Part shown: piece by piece, positions 37,701-50,019 of the stretch
Layout of the letters: each line of letters starts with the position of its first letter
Position numbering within the stretch: position 1 is the stretch's first letter
NCBI RefSeq assembly: GCF_000003815.2
Contig: NC_049986.1
Location: forward strand, 14,397,933 to 14,461,932
Length of the DNA stretch: 64,000 bases
Direction of reading: 5' to 3'
Origin: Branchiostoma floridae
Lineage: Eukaryota; Chordata; Leptocardii; Amphioxiformes; Branchiostomatidae
Notes under the pieces: model-generated
The model's database searches: none
Seen by the model: only the letters and a program-made list of their open reading frames with translations
What the model was told of the DNA's origin: nothing
Translations under genes and position numbers: made by a program

Positions 37701-40700
37701 AGAGATCTGCTTCTGAGATAAAATCATGAAAAAGTATGACGCAAAGCACATTTCCAAATGGGAGCGCAGTGTTTTATTGGCGTCTTGGATATTTTTTTCA
37801 AAGTTGATAGGAGGGGGGAGGGCCAAGCAAATTTTTTTTTACCTGGGGGGAGGGCCTAGCAAAAAAATTTTTACCTGGGGGGAGGGCCTAGCAAAAATTT
37901 TTTGACCCGACCCTCTGGCGACCGGCCCTCCCCCCTCACTAAACGCCGTACGGTCCCTAATGACATAAATGATAGAAGATTCGTTTTTCTGAAGTAGGTA
38001 TCTGTGCCATATCGAAGGTGTTCTCATCCTCTACTAAGTATTCTGTAAAATGCTCCTTCTTTATGCCTTTATTTGCTATTACCACTGGCTGTGACCTGAT
38101 CAGATTGTATTCCTCTTCACAGAGCAGTAATTTTTGACAAAGCTAGTTTCCTTTACCTGAATGCTTGCGTGCCAACAGTAGCCATTATTGCTATGGAACT
38201 GCCAATGTCAGCTTGTGAAGTACACCTTTGAACAGGACAAAAGCCTTTGTTTTGGTCAGGGTCATATTTCAGAATTATCTAACAACAAACATTTTTCACT
38301 GAAAGGCAGGCATCATGAACTTCACATTGCTCACTTGATGAAATGTTATGGGTATGACACACTTGAAAGTCTACTTAAAATACCTATTAGTATTGGTAAC
38401 CAAGTTGGTGGATTGCTATGCAGTATAGCCTGCTTCAAAATATTTTGATTTAGAATTAAGGAGTTCTTGACATAACCCTCTAAAAAGGTTTTGTAGATTT
38501 TGAATATCAAAAATATTTCCACATCCTTCTTCTTTCTCTTATATAATGCGTAACATTTATGCTAATTTTAAATTTTTTTTTTTGCTAAAAATTGTTCTTT
38601 TGTTTTGCGTCCTCCCCAGTACCCACATGGTAGGAAGGCAGGTTCAGATATGTACTGGTCAGTTCCAGCCTTCAACGATTACGACGACTTTCCTTCAGGC
38701 ATCATCAACAAACTCCCAGGTAAGACTGACTGTTAACAGTCAACCCTCAGTTCTAATTATATTAAATCTGACAATGACATGAGAAGTTAGTCTTAAGCAT
38801 ATCTTAATTAATGGATTTGATGATGTAGCTTACCTTCTTAAGACATCTTAGCCATAAAAAATGTCCCTCATTTTCTATGCCAAATTTCAGATTAGTTTGT
38901 AAAATCGTATGTTCACTTCTCCTGTATTACTTTTACCAATTCTCACTATCAGATATGGAAAGGATATCGTAGACCTGTTTTTCTAGCATGAGTTGTAAAC
39001 AAATTTATATCAACACAAATTGTAAATGTACAATGTTACTTTGCAATTGTATTACTCTAGGCATGAAGGACATGTCCAACAAGGCAAACCTGTCCCAGGC
39101 ACTAGACAGGATGCACCAGCTCTTCCCAGAAGCCTTTGACTTTTTCCCGACCACCTGGCGGCTTCCTGAGGAATTCCACCAATTCTGCGCGGAAGTTCGC
39201 ATCCTGAAGGAAAGACGTGGCAAGCGGTATAAACCGACGTTTATCGTGAAGCCCGACGAAGGCACCCAAGGCGGCGGGATCTACCTCCTACAGGACCCGC
39301 ATGACGTGAAGTCTATCGGAATGGTTCGCCCGGCCGTTGTTCAGGAATATCTCACCAACCCCTATCTCATAGACGGCTACAAGTTTGACCTCAGGATATA
39401 TGTGCTGCTAGGAAACATTGAACCTCTGGAACTTTACATCGGGCGGGAAGGCATGGCAAGGTTCTGTACTGTCCCATACCAGTCACCCTCACGAATGAAC
39501 CTTCACGAGTCCTACATGCACTTAACAAACTACTCTCTCAACAAGTACAGCGACGGATTCATCCATTCTGAGGACGGGGATATAGGTAGTAAGAGGACGT
39601 TGAGTAGCGTGTTGCAGAGACTAAAGCGGAGAGGCAAGGATGTGGACAAACTATGGAAGGACATTGAAGACATTGTCTTGAAGACAATCATAGCCATCTT
39701 ACCTGAGATCAAGACTTTCCACCATGTTATGCTGCCACCGGGGAAGACTCTTGGAGGACCTAAGTGTTACCAAGTAGGTTGGGCCTGGGTGCCATCCTAT
39801 ATACAAGTCTATACAATGTATACAATAGGTACTTTGCCTTCAACCTGGTGATTGTCTATGAAAGAGGGTTGATGGCATCTTGTGAATCATTGTATCTTGT
39901 TGAAAATTAGAAAAAAAGCCAGTAAAAAATCACACGTACAAAGTATCTCATTTGACATTAATGTCATGTTTTTTTGTACAGCTGCTGGGATTTGACATCC
40001 TGCTGACATCTGACCTGAAGCCCATCCTGCTGGAGGTGAACTCTAACCCCAGCCTGAAGATCGACTCGGAGCGCGAGGTGTCGCCGGGGGTGATGGAGTC
40101 CATCCCCAGTCCCGTGGACGAGGAGATCAAGGTGCCGCTGGTGCGGGACGTCCTGAAGGTCATGAAGCCACAGAAGAAGAAACCTGTCTCCAAGTCCCCC
40201 TCCAAGTAAGGCTGAAGGCATTGTATGGCTAATGATAGATTTACATGTAGAATACAGTGTACTAGTATTCCGTATCACCTTGTGTACCAACCCGACTGGG
40301 GGTCAGATCACCTGAAGGCCAGAGGGCAGTCCGACCTGTGGAAGGGCTGGAACCAAAAGTGATGCGGAATACACTGTGTAACATTGTATTTTGTCTATGT
40401 CATATCCACAGAAAAAATTGCGGATTTCAATGCAAAATTTGAGGAATTTTATGTTCTCAAACAAAAAATTGTAACAACATCAATTGCAATGTCCAAATCC
40501 AGTATTCAAATGGTGTGCATTCCAATCATTCTAGTAGGGAAGCCCATGCTATACTCTAAAATACAGGCCAGTCTGGAACACCCATATTGATTGTTACCTG
40601 GCCCTGGTATGACATGATATTAGATACAGGTCTTTTGATGTAGGATGATGATATCTATGTATTATGTTAGACTTGCCTGCTTTCATGAAGTGAAATACAC

Positions 40701-43700
40701 TTGATAAAGAAAGTAATTGGTAACAAACAGCAGCATTTTAAACTGCTGACTCCAAAGATATTCTGGCTCTATTCTGTTCTACATAGAGCCACTAGAAAGT
40801 GACTGGCTGACAAATGAATGCTGACTGACAGCTTTGTTTTGAAATATGCCATAAGTCTTATAATTCATATGTAGTCTTGCTTTAGATATATCTATGATAC
40901 TTCATTGTTTAAAACCATTACAGGGTTTTGGGGTAACATTATATCTTTATATTGGGAACTTAACGACAAATCTCATTTTTCTTTTGTTCTACCATTTCAA
41001 TACCTGTAGTTGGATACGTTCTGTAGATATACATGTTCCAGCCAGTCTTTTGTCAATTTTGTCAATTAAGTGTTTTGGTCTTTGACAATGTGAATATTCT
41101 ACACTGAACACAAGTAACAAAACTACTTTACGATGATTGTTGTATGTAACATGAAAGTTGGTTTGTAAACATTCGTGTGAGACCGTTGTAGTCCATGACA
41201 ACGGCAAGCATTTTTTGTTTGGCAAGGGTTTTGGATTTCAGCCAAGGAACACAAAAAGACATTTACAGCCATTAGGTTTCTTGTGTCAGATCTATTCAGC
41301 AAAGGTCAAGTTCTTGCCTCTAACAACGCTGGTGCAACCAAAATATTTTGCCCTGAAGCACGATTTCTACCTTTTCTGTTCAGGCTGCTACAGATTGTGT
41401 TATAGGGTTGTTTCCTTTGGTACAAGGCTCAACTGTCTCCAAGTATACAAAACATGAAATATACATACTTATGTACGTACGTAACGTCTCTTTTGAATTT
41501 TAGCTTTACTAAGTTCCTTTTTGTTGTGAAATTGAGATTTTATCAGGTGTCAGAATGTTTTTGTACAATCATGATATTTTGAACGGTGAAGAAAACAAAC
41601 GAAATATCTTGGATATTTTTAAAGACGTCAACTTTTATTACATGATCAACCACTCCAACAACAGTATAAACAGTAATAAAACCAAGAAGTGCTATCAGTT
41701 TCAGGAACACCCCCTGCATGCACCATAGTGATGAAACCATGAGATGTAGAACCAGCGTCGCCCTGTCTACTGAAACTTGTTTATTGGGTTAGAGATTGGG
41801 GAGCTGACCTCTGGGCTTGACCTTTGAGTAAAACATCAATAAATATCTGGTTAGCTCATTACTCAGGCAGGAGTGAGTCAACAGCAGAGTCATATAGGGA
41901 TCAGGGACGTGCCTAATGTGGTTAGGAAACGGCTGTTGCCATGTACCTGTTTCTCTGCTGGGGGAATGTTTATTGGTTACACTTGTGGCAACTGGTTAGC
42001 CTGGGTACCATCCGGAAAGTAGTTCGCTCCGGCGTTCATTATATACTATATACAGTCGCTTCTAGCTCTGACATTCATTATACACTATATACAGTCGCTT
42101 CTCTGTGCTTCCGTCTGGGAACACGGACCATCTTAACGTCTGGAATCGTCCAAATTTTGGAAGCAGGCGCTGATTGGTCCCTACACATGAGCGAAATATG
42201 GAATGGATTCAAGAGCTCGTTCGAACAGATGTTCCAACACCAGACAAGCCCTCCGCCCGCTCGTGGGAGGCATGTTGTCATCGAACAAGCGCTCTAGAAC
42301 CTATTCCTAGATTCACTCATTAACTGACGTTACCGCCAAACGGTTTGAATGCGCACATCTCCAGACGGATAGCAGAAGCGAACGTAGGTGCGAACTACTA
42401 TCCGGATGGTACCCAGGCTAGCAACTGGTGGTATCAGTGACTGAATGTAATGAATTACTGTAGACTGAATATGATGAATTAGTGTTATCAAAGACACAAT
42501 CATACCTTTGCCAAGGCAACATTATTTCGTCCATTTGATGAACTTGTCTACAGGGCTCAAAATAACCACCTGTAAATTATCACTGTTCATTGTCACGTGT
42601 ATGTCTCCTATGTACTTGCAACTAAACTTTCATTATAGCAAATTTCACAAATTTCAAAGGTTGCAAAAAAAATTACCAACTTGCAGTTTTGTAGGCAAAA
42701 ACAGTCTCAAAAGAATGGTATGATGCAGAAACAGATAAAAGTATTTTAAGCTGCCTTTGTTTCTTTCGTGTAGTACAGGGGAAAAAGCTGCTGTTTGGAT
42801 GAAAACCTCAATTTTCTGCAATATCTTCCTTCTGTGTGACTCAGCGATAGATGGTTTGTGAATGTTGGTCCTGTATCCAGTTACTTGTGTCCATAAAAGT
42901 CCCATCAAGAAAGCTGAAGACCCAATTTGTAAGAAATCTCCTGAGACTTTTTATTGCCTTGGTGGAGTCTCTTCCTGATTGGAAGGCTGAATCTGACTGT
43001 GGCAATGAACTAGGAAATCAATAAGGAAGGAAGAAGGCCTTTACTTTTATGAGCCAGATCAATGGATATCTGGTTAGGTCTGCATTGAGACATCTATCAA
43101 TTTTCAGTAATGGTTCATTTATTAACAAGGCTTGGGGCCATCTTGGGAAAGAAGAAGTACAGTATGGTGATTTTGATATTCTATTTGCAGTACTCCTCTA
43201 TCAGGCACTTGAAATGTCAATACATTCATCTTCAAATGCCAGACTATAATACCCTGCACTTGAGTATTTCTGTACTGATTGAATGTACATGTAGTTTGCT
43301 CAGACATTTGAGTGACAGAGGCAAAGTCCCTGGTGTAATCAAAGACATAGAAATGTCCTTGATCTAACTCATTGGGCTGCAGTACTTGGAGAGTTACTGT
43401 AGAGGCAGTACTCATTAATGGAGAAAAGGAGAAGATCTCTACTTCTGTCATTGCTTATTCTCATAGTGATGAACACTTCTTCTAATTAAATTTTCACAAT
43501 CTGGCACAAAAGACCAATCTCGACTGTCTGTCAAAATCAGCCTTTCAACCATGTGAAATTGATCCCATGTCATAGAGTTTTTCAATCCCTACTATTTTGC
43601 TAATTGAATTTTGTGTACGGCTATGTGACTGGCATGTCACATGTCAAGAAAATGTTTCAACAATTTGCTTCACTGGTTGCTTGAGTGCTATAAGTATATT

Positions 43701-45126
43701 CGGGTATATTCTGGGCAGGGCTACACTCCTACATCTGATCATTTTTTGTTTCCTTTTGTTTCCTTTCTTCTCCAGGGTTCTAGACAACCTGACAGATGAG
43801 AAGAAGAGAGAAGTAGACGACAACTCCACAGATGAGAACAGGAACCTGTCGGAGGACTCTGCGGGTTCCTCCGACTCGAACGCTAACCTGCTGCGGGAGC
43901 TTCAGCTGGAGGAGCAGCAGGAGAAGCTGGTTCTGCTGGAGCTGTACCCTCGCCTGCAGAAACAGTACGAGCACTTCAGGCTGGTGGAGAGGATCGCTGC
44001 CATGTTCTGTCAGTTTGTGGGGATCCGCTGCACCACCAGGATGGGACCAACCGGCTTCAGGACATTCACAAGGTAATATAGAATACAACACGGTGTATTC
44101 CGTATCACCCGAGGTATCAGCCTGACCCCACCTAAGAAAACCCCTGTTTTGATGCGAAATGCGCCAGAAGTTGAACAAATTTGGTGCCCTCGAACAAAAA
44201 GTGTTGCAACAGTAATGTTCCAACGTCTGAATCAGGTATTCGAACATTCGATGTCGCCGCACTCGGCCCGCTCGAAACAGTTCGATTTATTCAAATGGAG
44301 CCTGTGTGATAGGCCTTTCGAACCGGTCTGATACGGAAGTTATGGCCCGGTCCGGAACACCTGTATGGAACGTTTTCGCGTCACAGGTATGACATAATAA
44401 CTGTTATCATCCCGCAGTAGAACCTTCAGCATATACATTGTATACTGCTGTTTGTCCTACATTGTACAAATCCAAGGACATTTTAACTTCCTTGCAGTAA
44501 CGTAATGAACATTTAATACTGTAAATGCGGATTTGATTGTACTGATTTAATTTTGTGTTATTAAGAAAATGGAGTGTTTGTGGTGGTTTTCAGTTCATGA
44601 TCATAGCACTATAATCACACACTGCTACAGTAATGGAAACTCTGCAACCTTAACAGACATCTACAGTTCGAAACCACCTATGGATGGACAGAAGATTCAC
44701 TTTTGGCAGTGCTAGCATGGTCAACTGTCACACAGTATTCAACCTTGCTGATAAAAATGGTGCAGGATTCCTGTACTAGTGTATGGCATCTAATGTACAA
44801 TATGATTGCCAGTAGCTTTTGTGACTATAAAGTTTTATTTCCCCTCCAGGACTTGCAAGCTGCACAGCAACGGTCTGACGACAGCTGCGATTGATATCCT
44901 GTACATCGACATGGCTCGGCGCTGGGCACACGCAATCCCCGACCGCACGGCCGGCCTGTGCTTTCAGGGATTCATCGACGCCTTCTTCTACATTGCCAAG
45001 CGGAAGTACTTCGCACGCTGCGAGCAGTTTGCAGAGATGGTGGCAGCGTTGATCGACCACTGCGAGGGGAAGTTAGAGGAGAGAGGAACACTGTTCAGGG
45101 CTGGTGTGTTTGCCTCGCCATTGTGA
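28734..45126 (+). CDS. TTLL11: TTLL11-type tubulin polyglutamylase
   Basis: Seven coding exons join in phase: 28734-29134, 33914-34151, 38620-38719, 39061-39773, 39982-40205, 43776-44072 and 44850-45126, giving 749 residues. The family ligates glutamates to tubulin tails on axonemal and spindle microtubules, with ATP. Residues 1-200 are basic, Ser/Pro/Arg-rich and disordered, with RTPSPR-like repeats. The ATP-grasp core follows, with IVKPDEG at 308-314, RPAVVQEYL, KFDLRIYVLL, MHLTNYSLNKYS, then GFDILL and ILLEVNSNPS at 499-508. The C-terminal half matches TTLL11 (GPTGFRTF, AAIDILYID, RRW). Exon 1 begins after an acceptor at 28707 and is open upstream in frame, so the N-terminus could be longer. 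The match to exon 1 rests on splice phase only. The subfamily call rests on the C-terminal motifs, which TTLL5/TTLL9 lack as far as I recall. Confidence 0.88.
29135..33913 (+). other. Intron 1 of the TTLL11-like gene
   Basis: 4.8 kb of AT-rich sequence between a GTAGGT donor and a TTTCAG acceptor. I see no exon-like open stretch in phase. It contains a pair of 22-bp E-box-bearing repeats near its 3' end and a degenerate tRNA-like stretch at 31423-31505, which I did not accept as a gene. Confidence 0.6.
33632..33688. repeat. Duplicated 22-bp unit with CAGGT/ACCTG ends
   Basis: CAGGTGTTGTAAGAGTTACCTG at 33632-33653 recurs at 33667-33688 with two changes. Each unit starts with an E2-box (CAGGTG) and ends with ACCTG. 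The pair lies about 230 bp upstream of exon 2 of the TTLL11-like gene. Snail/Zeb-type factors bind such E-boxes, but any role here is a guess. Confidence 0.5.
34719..34761. repeat. 22-bp tandem duplication in TTLL11 intron 2
   Basis: The 22-bp unit ACAGTAATTG...TTTTCAAT occurs twice in immediate succession, identical over 21 bases. It is a simple recent duplication with no other feature. Confidence 0.85.
36552..37175. repeat. Diverged array of ~200-bp repeats inside the 1.55-kb element
   Basis: Units begin at about 36552, 36762, 36977 and 37162 with a variant of GCCAGCAAAAT. They continue through a shared block (AAGAAAYGGCGTTTCAGAG, then GGTCAAGATTTCAAA, then GGACC) and end in GGCGC-containing sequence before the next unit. 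The second unit is the most rearranged and the fourth is short. Confidence 0.65.
37603..37670. repeat. Three ~25-bp tandem units inside the 1.55-kb element
   Basis: The unit TCTATRAAGCARATATTTAT recurs three times with a period of about 25 bases and a few substitutions. Confidence 0.8.
40253..40380. mobile_element. 128-bp TIR element just after TTLL11 exon 5
   Basis: The left end TACAGTGTACTAGTATTCCG and the right end (…GCGGAATACACTGTGTA) are near-complementary, with a short insertion in the left arm. It starts only 47 bases after the exon 5 donor. It shares the exact 14-mer TATTCCGTATCACC and neighbouring sequence with the element at 44082, so the two belong to one family. No clear target duplication is visible. 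Confidence 0.6.
41997..42420. mobile_element. 424-bp TIR element with perfect 9-bp target duplication
   Basis: Ends TAGCCTGGGTACCATCCGGA and its complement, extending through AGTAGTTCGC. It is flanked by identical GCAACTGGT at 41988-41996 and 42421-42429. It contains a 29-bp sequence repeated with a 39-bp period (42035-42063 and 42074-42102). A shorter copy lies at 57662-57838. No ORF is supported. It is a non-autonomous element, and the 9-bp duplication again points to a Mutator-like source. It lies in intron 5 of the TTLL11-like gene. Confidence 0.9.
44082..44345. mobile_element. Probable second member of the 40253 element family
   Basis: It begins AATACAACACGGTGTATTCCG and shares TATTCCGTATCACC and GTATCAGCC-like sequence with the element at 40253. 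The complement of TTCCGTATCA closes it near 44330. It lies about ten bases downstream of the TTLL11 exon 6 donor. The right boundary is uncertain. Confidence 0.45.
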
Positions 45127-45912
45127 AGCAGAATTACTAATATTTCTTACATGGGAGGACTTGACATATAAAGGGAGCTGAGAATCTGAGCTGAGCCCTC
45201 AATATATTATATGGGTAACATATAGCCATATCATACCTTACAGGTACCAAACGTTCTTTAGTGGAAGATTTTACTAAAATGTTTTCACTCCTGCAAAGCC
45301 ACACTATAGTTTTCCTCACATTGAATGTGAATTTCTGAAAACTGAGTCAAAAGTGCCCACAAAAAGGGCATTGGGGGGGGGGGCACTAAAATCTGGCTTA
45401 TATGAAATATTGTCTAAGGGACCACCAAAAATGGGCACATTGGCCAGGTGGTAGAGGTGGTCACTTGTACAGATTGGACTGTATGTGATAGTTAGGATTC
45501 TTTTTTTGAAATCAAGCCATCTGAAAAACAAACAGGAATCTATTCAGCTGTATCAATATAATCATGGTATGAAAATAACCTGTCATGTCTAATTCCCAAT
45601 CCCTCTATTAAAGTTTTTGTAAACTAAGTGACTTGTGATGGAAGGATATTGCATGAATTGGTGTATCATTTTTAAGTGCCTTAGGCAAAGTTTCTCAAAG
45701 GGGTTTCAGAGGACTTTCAGGTTCTTTGTGGATATGTTTTTAATGTTCTTTGATATGCTTTTTAAGGCCTTTTCCACAAACACTCAAAGACATGACATAT
45801 ACTAATTCAAAAAGATGTTCCAAAAGTTAAATCTCTATCAAGAGTACTAATTGACATTGTGACAGCCACTTTCATGCACTGCTTTTGTATGAATCACATT
45901 GACTAATATGTA

Positions 45913-46132
45913 ACGCTAGTTCACCTTTATCTGTGGGCTTACCTATATCCGTTGCTATCAGATTAGTAGATATTCAGGGATATTGAGTCAATGGACGATA
46001 GTTTCAAAGTATAATATTTGAACATAACTTGAAACTACCGTCCGTCCAGTTGATATCCCTTAATACCGTGTTGGTTAACACAACAAAAATAGGTTACCAT
46101 GTGGATAAAGGTGAACTGGCGTTTTATGACTA
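45913..46132. mobile_element. 220-bp foldback element
   Basis: The left arm ACGCTAGTTCACCTTTATC pairs with the right arm (GATAAAGGTGAACTGGCGT). Pairing continues inward through TTACCTAT/ATAGGTTA, then GGGATAT/ATATCCC and GTTTCAA/TTGAAAC, so nearly the whole element folds on itself. Flanking duplication is unclear. It is non-coding. Confidence 0.75.
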
Positions 46133-46795
46133 CAAGATGTCACCTAAACATGTTGGATTGCAGCTTGACTGATCATTCCAATGCCGGTGCAGCAACAAAT
46201 TGTATAAGATGTCTAAATCTATATCTCATGCACCAGATAATAGGTATTGTACCTAAGTTATTACTCACTTTTTGTAGTTGTCTTTCCATAATTTTTCATC
46301 TGCTACAAGGGACTTTGATCAAGGGGCCAAGCCATAAACTATCATAATGATATTATAAAGAGACTGGGTAATTAAAAAAGACCAGTCCTACCCCGGTACA
46401 TGTAATTTTAGCTAGTTGCCATACTACATGTACGTGTACATGGCTATGAAGGGTTTTCTTAATACATGTACCCATGGCATAGTCAGACAGTGTTTTATTA
46501 CACGAAGGTGACTGTCGCCTACAGCAAATGTACAGCTCATATTGTACCAAGTTGTAACTTTTATCCTCAGCAAAATAACCATGAGTGAAGGGCTTAAACT
46601 ACATGTTTGACATAGTATACATAGTATATGTTCTTACATCCAGGTACAAACACATGCATATTGGAGGCATACAGAAAAGTCATATACAACTCAACAAACT
46701 TGTGTACATTGTATATATGAATTGTCTTACATTTAATTGTGCATGTATCCAACAGATTCATTTTTAAATTGCATATCAATTTTCCAAGATTTATC

Positions 46796-46816
46796 ATTAT
46801 TATTATTATTATATTA
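46796..46816. repeat. ATT microsatellite
   Basis: Five ATT units followed by an imperfect ATATTATAA. It is a short simple repeat. Confidence 0.8.
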
Positions 46817-47353
46817 TAAGTAGCCAACTACCAGGCGTACAATTGTCATGATGATAGTATTTATCTGTCTCTACTAATGAAATTTTCGGGAGAAGTAGAA
46901 ACTTATCATTCTTAATTTAATGCTACCACCAACGTAGAGTCAGTGTATTTCTTCTCATATGTGTCTTTTCCTGCTGTCCAATTCTATAGTTTGTATTTTT
47001 GTACAATTGTTGCTATGTTATCAAGCCTATCTGCCATACTTTGATAACAGAACTATATTTTTACTTTCTAGAGTTACTGCATATAAATGCTGCATAACAT
47101 ATATACTTAAGCCACAGCTATATTGCTCTTCTTAAGTACATTACGTCTTTCTATTCTATTCTTTTAAGTGCAATATTGTTTAATGATCATGACAATTTAT
47201 TTTCTTCAATATCATTGACCATCTTTGTTGGCCTTGTAAAAATTTTGTATGAAGATAAACATTGAACATCAGTATGAATTATGTTGGTACAATGTGAAGA
47301 AATAGAAGACAGCACTGTTACCTTCTGCTTTTCTTTAGCTCATTGACAGTGCT

Positions 47354-47359
47354 AATAAA
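47354..47359 (+). terminator. Candidate distal poly(A) signal for the TTLL11-like gene
   Basis: First exact AATAAA I find after the stop codon at 45126. It is followed by a T/GT-rich stretch. It would give a 3' UTR of about 2.2 kb. ATTAAA at about 45607 is a nearer alternative. Confidence 0.3.
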
Positions 47360-47944
47360 CTGCTGAGTATGAATGTGTGTCAGACTCGGTCTTTCCTGTA
47401 GGTACATTTAGTTTAATTTTCCTTCATAATGCTGTGGTTGTCAAACACGCTGTAGCTGTCAAACTGATGGATATAAAATGTAGACCATGTATGAAAGAAA
47501 CAATAGGTTATTGGTAGTAACATGACATTGGAGTAGTTTTAAGCCAAATCATTGAGGATAAAAAGCTCTCAACATCCCATTCTGAAATGAGAAAAGATTC
47601 ACAGTTAGATGTTATAGTTCATCTTAAGTTCCAGATTTACCAAATATAGGAACTAAAACTACATCTATAACTACTATCATAATTTTAATAATAGCTAGTT
47701 GACAGTAATTCAAGAATAAGAGCAGACAAATGTGTTGATGAACAGTTTATCCTTTATCATTGTGGTTTCATTAGGATGAAGATTATAGGTATGGCCTTGT
47801 ATCATTTCGTGATCCAAATTATAAGCGGCTGAACAATCATCTAAAGACCACGGGATAAGGTCTCCAAGCAGATGTTTTGAGGTGAAAGATCGTGATGACG
47901 ACCAGGCTTCTCTGACAGTTTTTTACCCTTTATAGGCTGATGTT

Positions 47945-49710
47945 CAGATGAATAAAGACCAAAGTAGTTGGGGGAAATGTATTCTGTCAACATAGGTCCT
48001 TAAAATTATATCTACATTCGATACAAGATGTGTACCTGAATGTAGGCGGCGCTTCACGGTGTTACATGGACTCCTCGGACGGGACCTGCAAATCGATATA
48101 TTCTTCGTCAGGTAGCAATTTAAAAGTCTTAAAGGCCATTTTATTGTATGCAAAGACGTCTGAACATGTTTGGGGGACTGTTCCCTTGCTGTAAGCCTAG
48201 CGTCTTATATTTCAAATTTTCAAAAATTCGGACTTCATACCCTAATAGAGCCCGACCTGCAGTACCGCTCCCGGTCGCGGCTGGAAAAGTGGCAAAGACG
48301 ACCGTCAAATTGCCAAATTTCGGTCTTTTCGGGAATGGGGAAATCACGAAGGGCTCGCAAAGGGTTTTGAACATTTTCAGCGTTTTTCACGACAATTCAA
48401 GTACTGATGCCACAATAATGATACAGGCAGATTCTACTTAGATATCATCGATTTGAACATAACATAAAATTTAATGTGTGATCTGTTATTCCCCTGCTAT
48501 GGTGGAGAAAAGTCCCCACCTACTATACTGCACAACTTTGAATCATTTTTCCTAAGTAGATATTTCCAATTTGTGGTTTAAAACTGTAAGGAGTTTGAGT
48601 TTTATGATATCAAAGTTGTCTAACACGCAAATGTAGGAATTTCCCTGAAGTAGGGGCCGTAAAAAACATATTTCCGTTTGGTTTTGGGTCAGGTAGCTTG
48701 TTGCACTTCATGCGCTTTTCCGCTGGGAGCGTTGTTATGAGTTACTAGTACTACATTTGTAGTATTGTTTGCCGCGCATGCACAGCATGGACAATAAAAA
48801 CGCGCTACATAAAGGTCAGTTCTTCTTGCCTTGGTAGGATGTCAGAGGCAGGATGCTAAGATGTTCTGAAATCGACAACAGTGACAAAATATCAGGCTTC
48901 AAGATGCTCCCGATCCTCTCTGTGCTCAATGACTTGGCACTGTACCGTAAGCCATACACCTACCAGCATTTTGAAAGGAAAGTTGGATATATCAATTGAC
49001 AAAACAAAGTTTGTCGCATGTTAATGTCTTCTCCTTTCACGAGAGAATTGATATTTGGAAGTGATAACCATTCAGAACGTAACTGTTTATTGACTACTTC
49101 TATCGGCAAAATACGAAGAAAACGCCTCATCCTAGACCTAATATTCCATTGTCTTATTCATGAAAGGTCTTGTATATTATCATTCTTGTTTTTATGTCGT
49201 CGCATTTTCAACACAACAGACATATAAACCTCAAAACTTTAAACCCCTTTGTGAGCCTTTCGCGATCTCCCCATTCCCTAAAAGACCGAAATTTGGCAAT
49301 TTGACGGTCGTTTTAGGTACTTTTCTGGAGGCGACCAGGACCGGTACTGCAGATTAGGCTCTCATAGGGTATATCCTCCCGACTTGTAAAAATGTGAAAA
49401 TCTACAATGCGTTAGGCTCAAAGCCAGGGACCACATCCTCATACAGGTCCAGGCGTCTTCACACACATTTAGCATTATTTTCAAAACTTGTCAAAACACT
49501 AGTTGGCTTGAAAATGATTGATGTGTAGACGCCGTGCGAGGAGCCCATGTCCCACCAAAGCCTCTCGTTGCAGCGCCACCTATATTCGTGTACACGTACG
49601 TACACACCATTTGTGGGACATATTACTTATCAAATGTGTAGGTTAAAGATCTGTGTGGACATCAGCCACCTTTCCTTGACAACTTTGGCCTTTTCATTGC
49701 CCGTTCACCC
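47945..49710. mobile_element. ~1.8-kb element with long (~420 bp) inverted arms
   Basis: Sequence from about 47945-48375 recurs in inverted orientation at about 49225-49710. Landmarks are GACCGTCAAATTGCCAAATT, GGGAATGGGGA, the GCAGTACCG block, the ACATGGRCTCCTCG block and the GRCCAAAGT block at the outer ends. The arms are roughly 70-75% alike by eye, best near the inner ends. The 850-bp centre has no transposase-like frame. It is probably an old non-autonomous DNA transposon with long TIRs. I could not define exact ends or a target duplication. Confidence 0.65.
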
Positions 49711-50019
49711 GCTTGAGTGACTACCATGTCGACAACCGACCGGACAATGATGTAGCGAAGGGGTTCGAGCTTTTGAAGCAGATTTGACTTTGATGTTGAC
49801 AACACGTACGAATACGGCAACAAGAATAACAACATTCAAGACATCCCAGGAACAAACCAATGGGATATTAGGCCATCAATTGTATGCTCCATTCGCATCA
49901 TTTATGTTAGTTAGGATGTGCATTGAATACATACATGTAAATTATCATGTTCTGAAGGTCTGCCACATCCAACGGTCAATCCTTTTCTGTGAATAAACGG
50001 AGGATTCCAACGGTGATTT

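Larger units (their letters stand above)
36412..37957. mobile_element. 1.55-kb non-autonomous DNA transposon, PIF/Harbinger-like
   Basis: The inverted ends start GGGACCGTACGGC and end with the complement. Similarity runs about 45 bp (…GGGGGGAGGGCCGGTCGCC). TAA flanks both ends exactly (36409-36411 and 37958-37960), which fits the 3-bp TWA duplication of PIF/Harbinger elements. Inside are three direct subterminal units AGGGCCWAGCAAAA on each side, all in the same orientation, and a diverged array of about 200-bp repeats. No transposase frame is visible. It lies in intron 2 of the TTLL11-like gene. Confidence 0.8.

Noticed and set aside
43597-43775. Hydrophobic frame leading into TTLL11 exon 6, resembling a signal sequence
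   Set aside because: It is intron read-through. A strong pyrimidine tract and CAG acceptor at 43771-43775 start the real exon, and the phase fits exon 5.
48148-48441. 97-codon ORF and its overlapping frames
   Set aside because: They lie inside the left arm of the inverted repeat, recur on the opposite strand at the right arm, and resemble no transposase.
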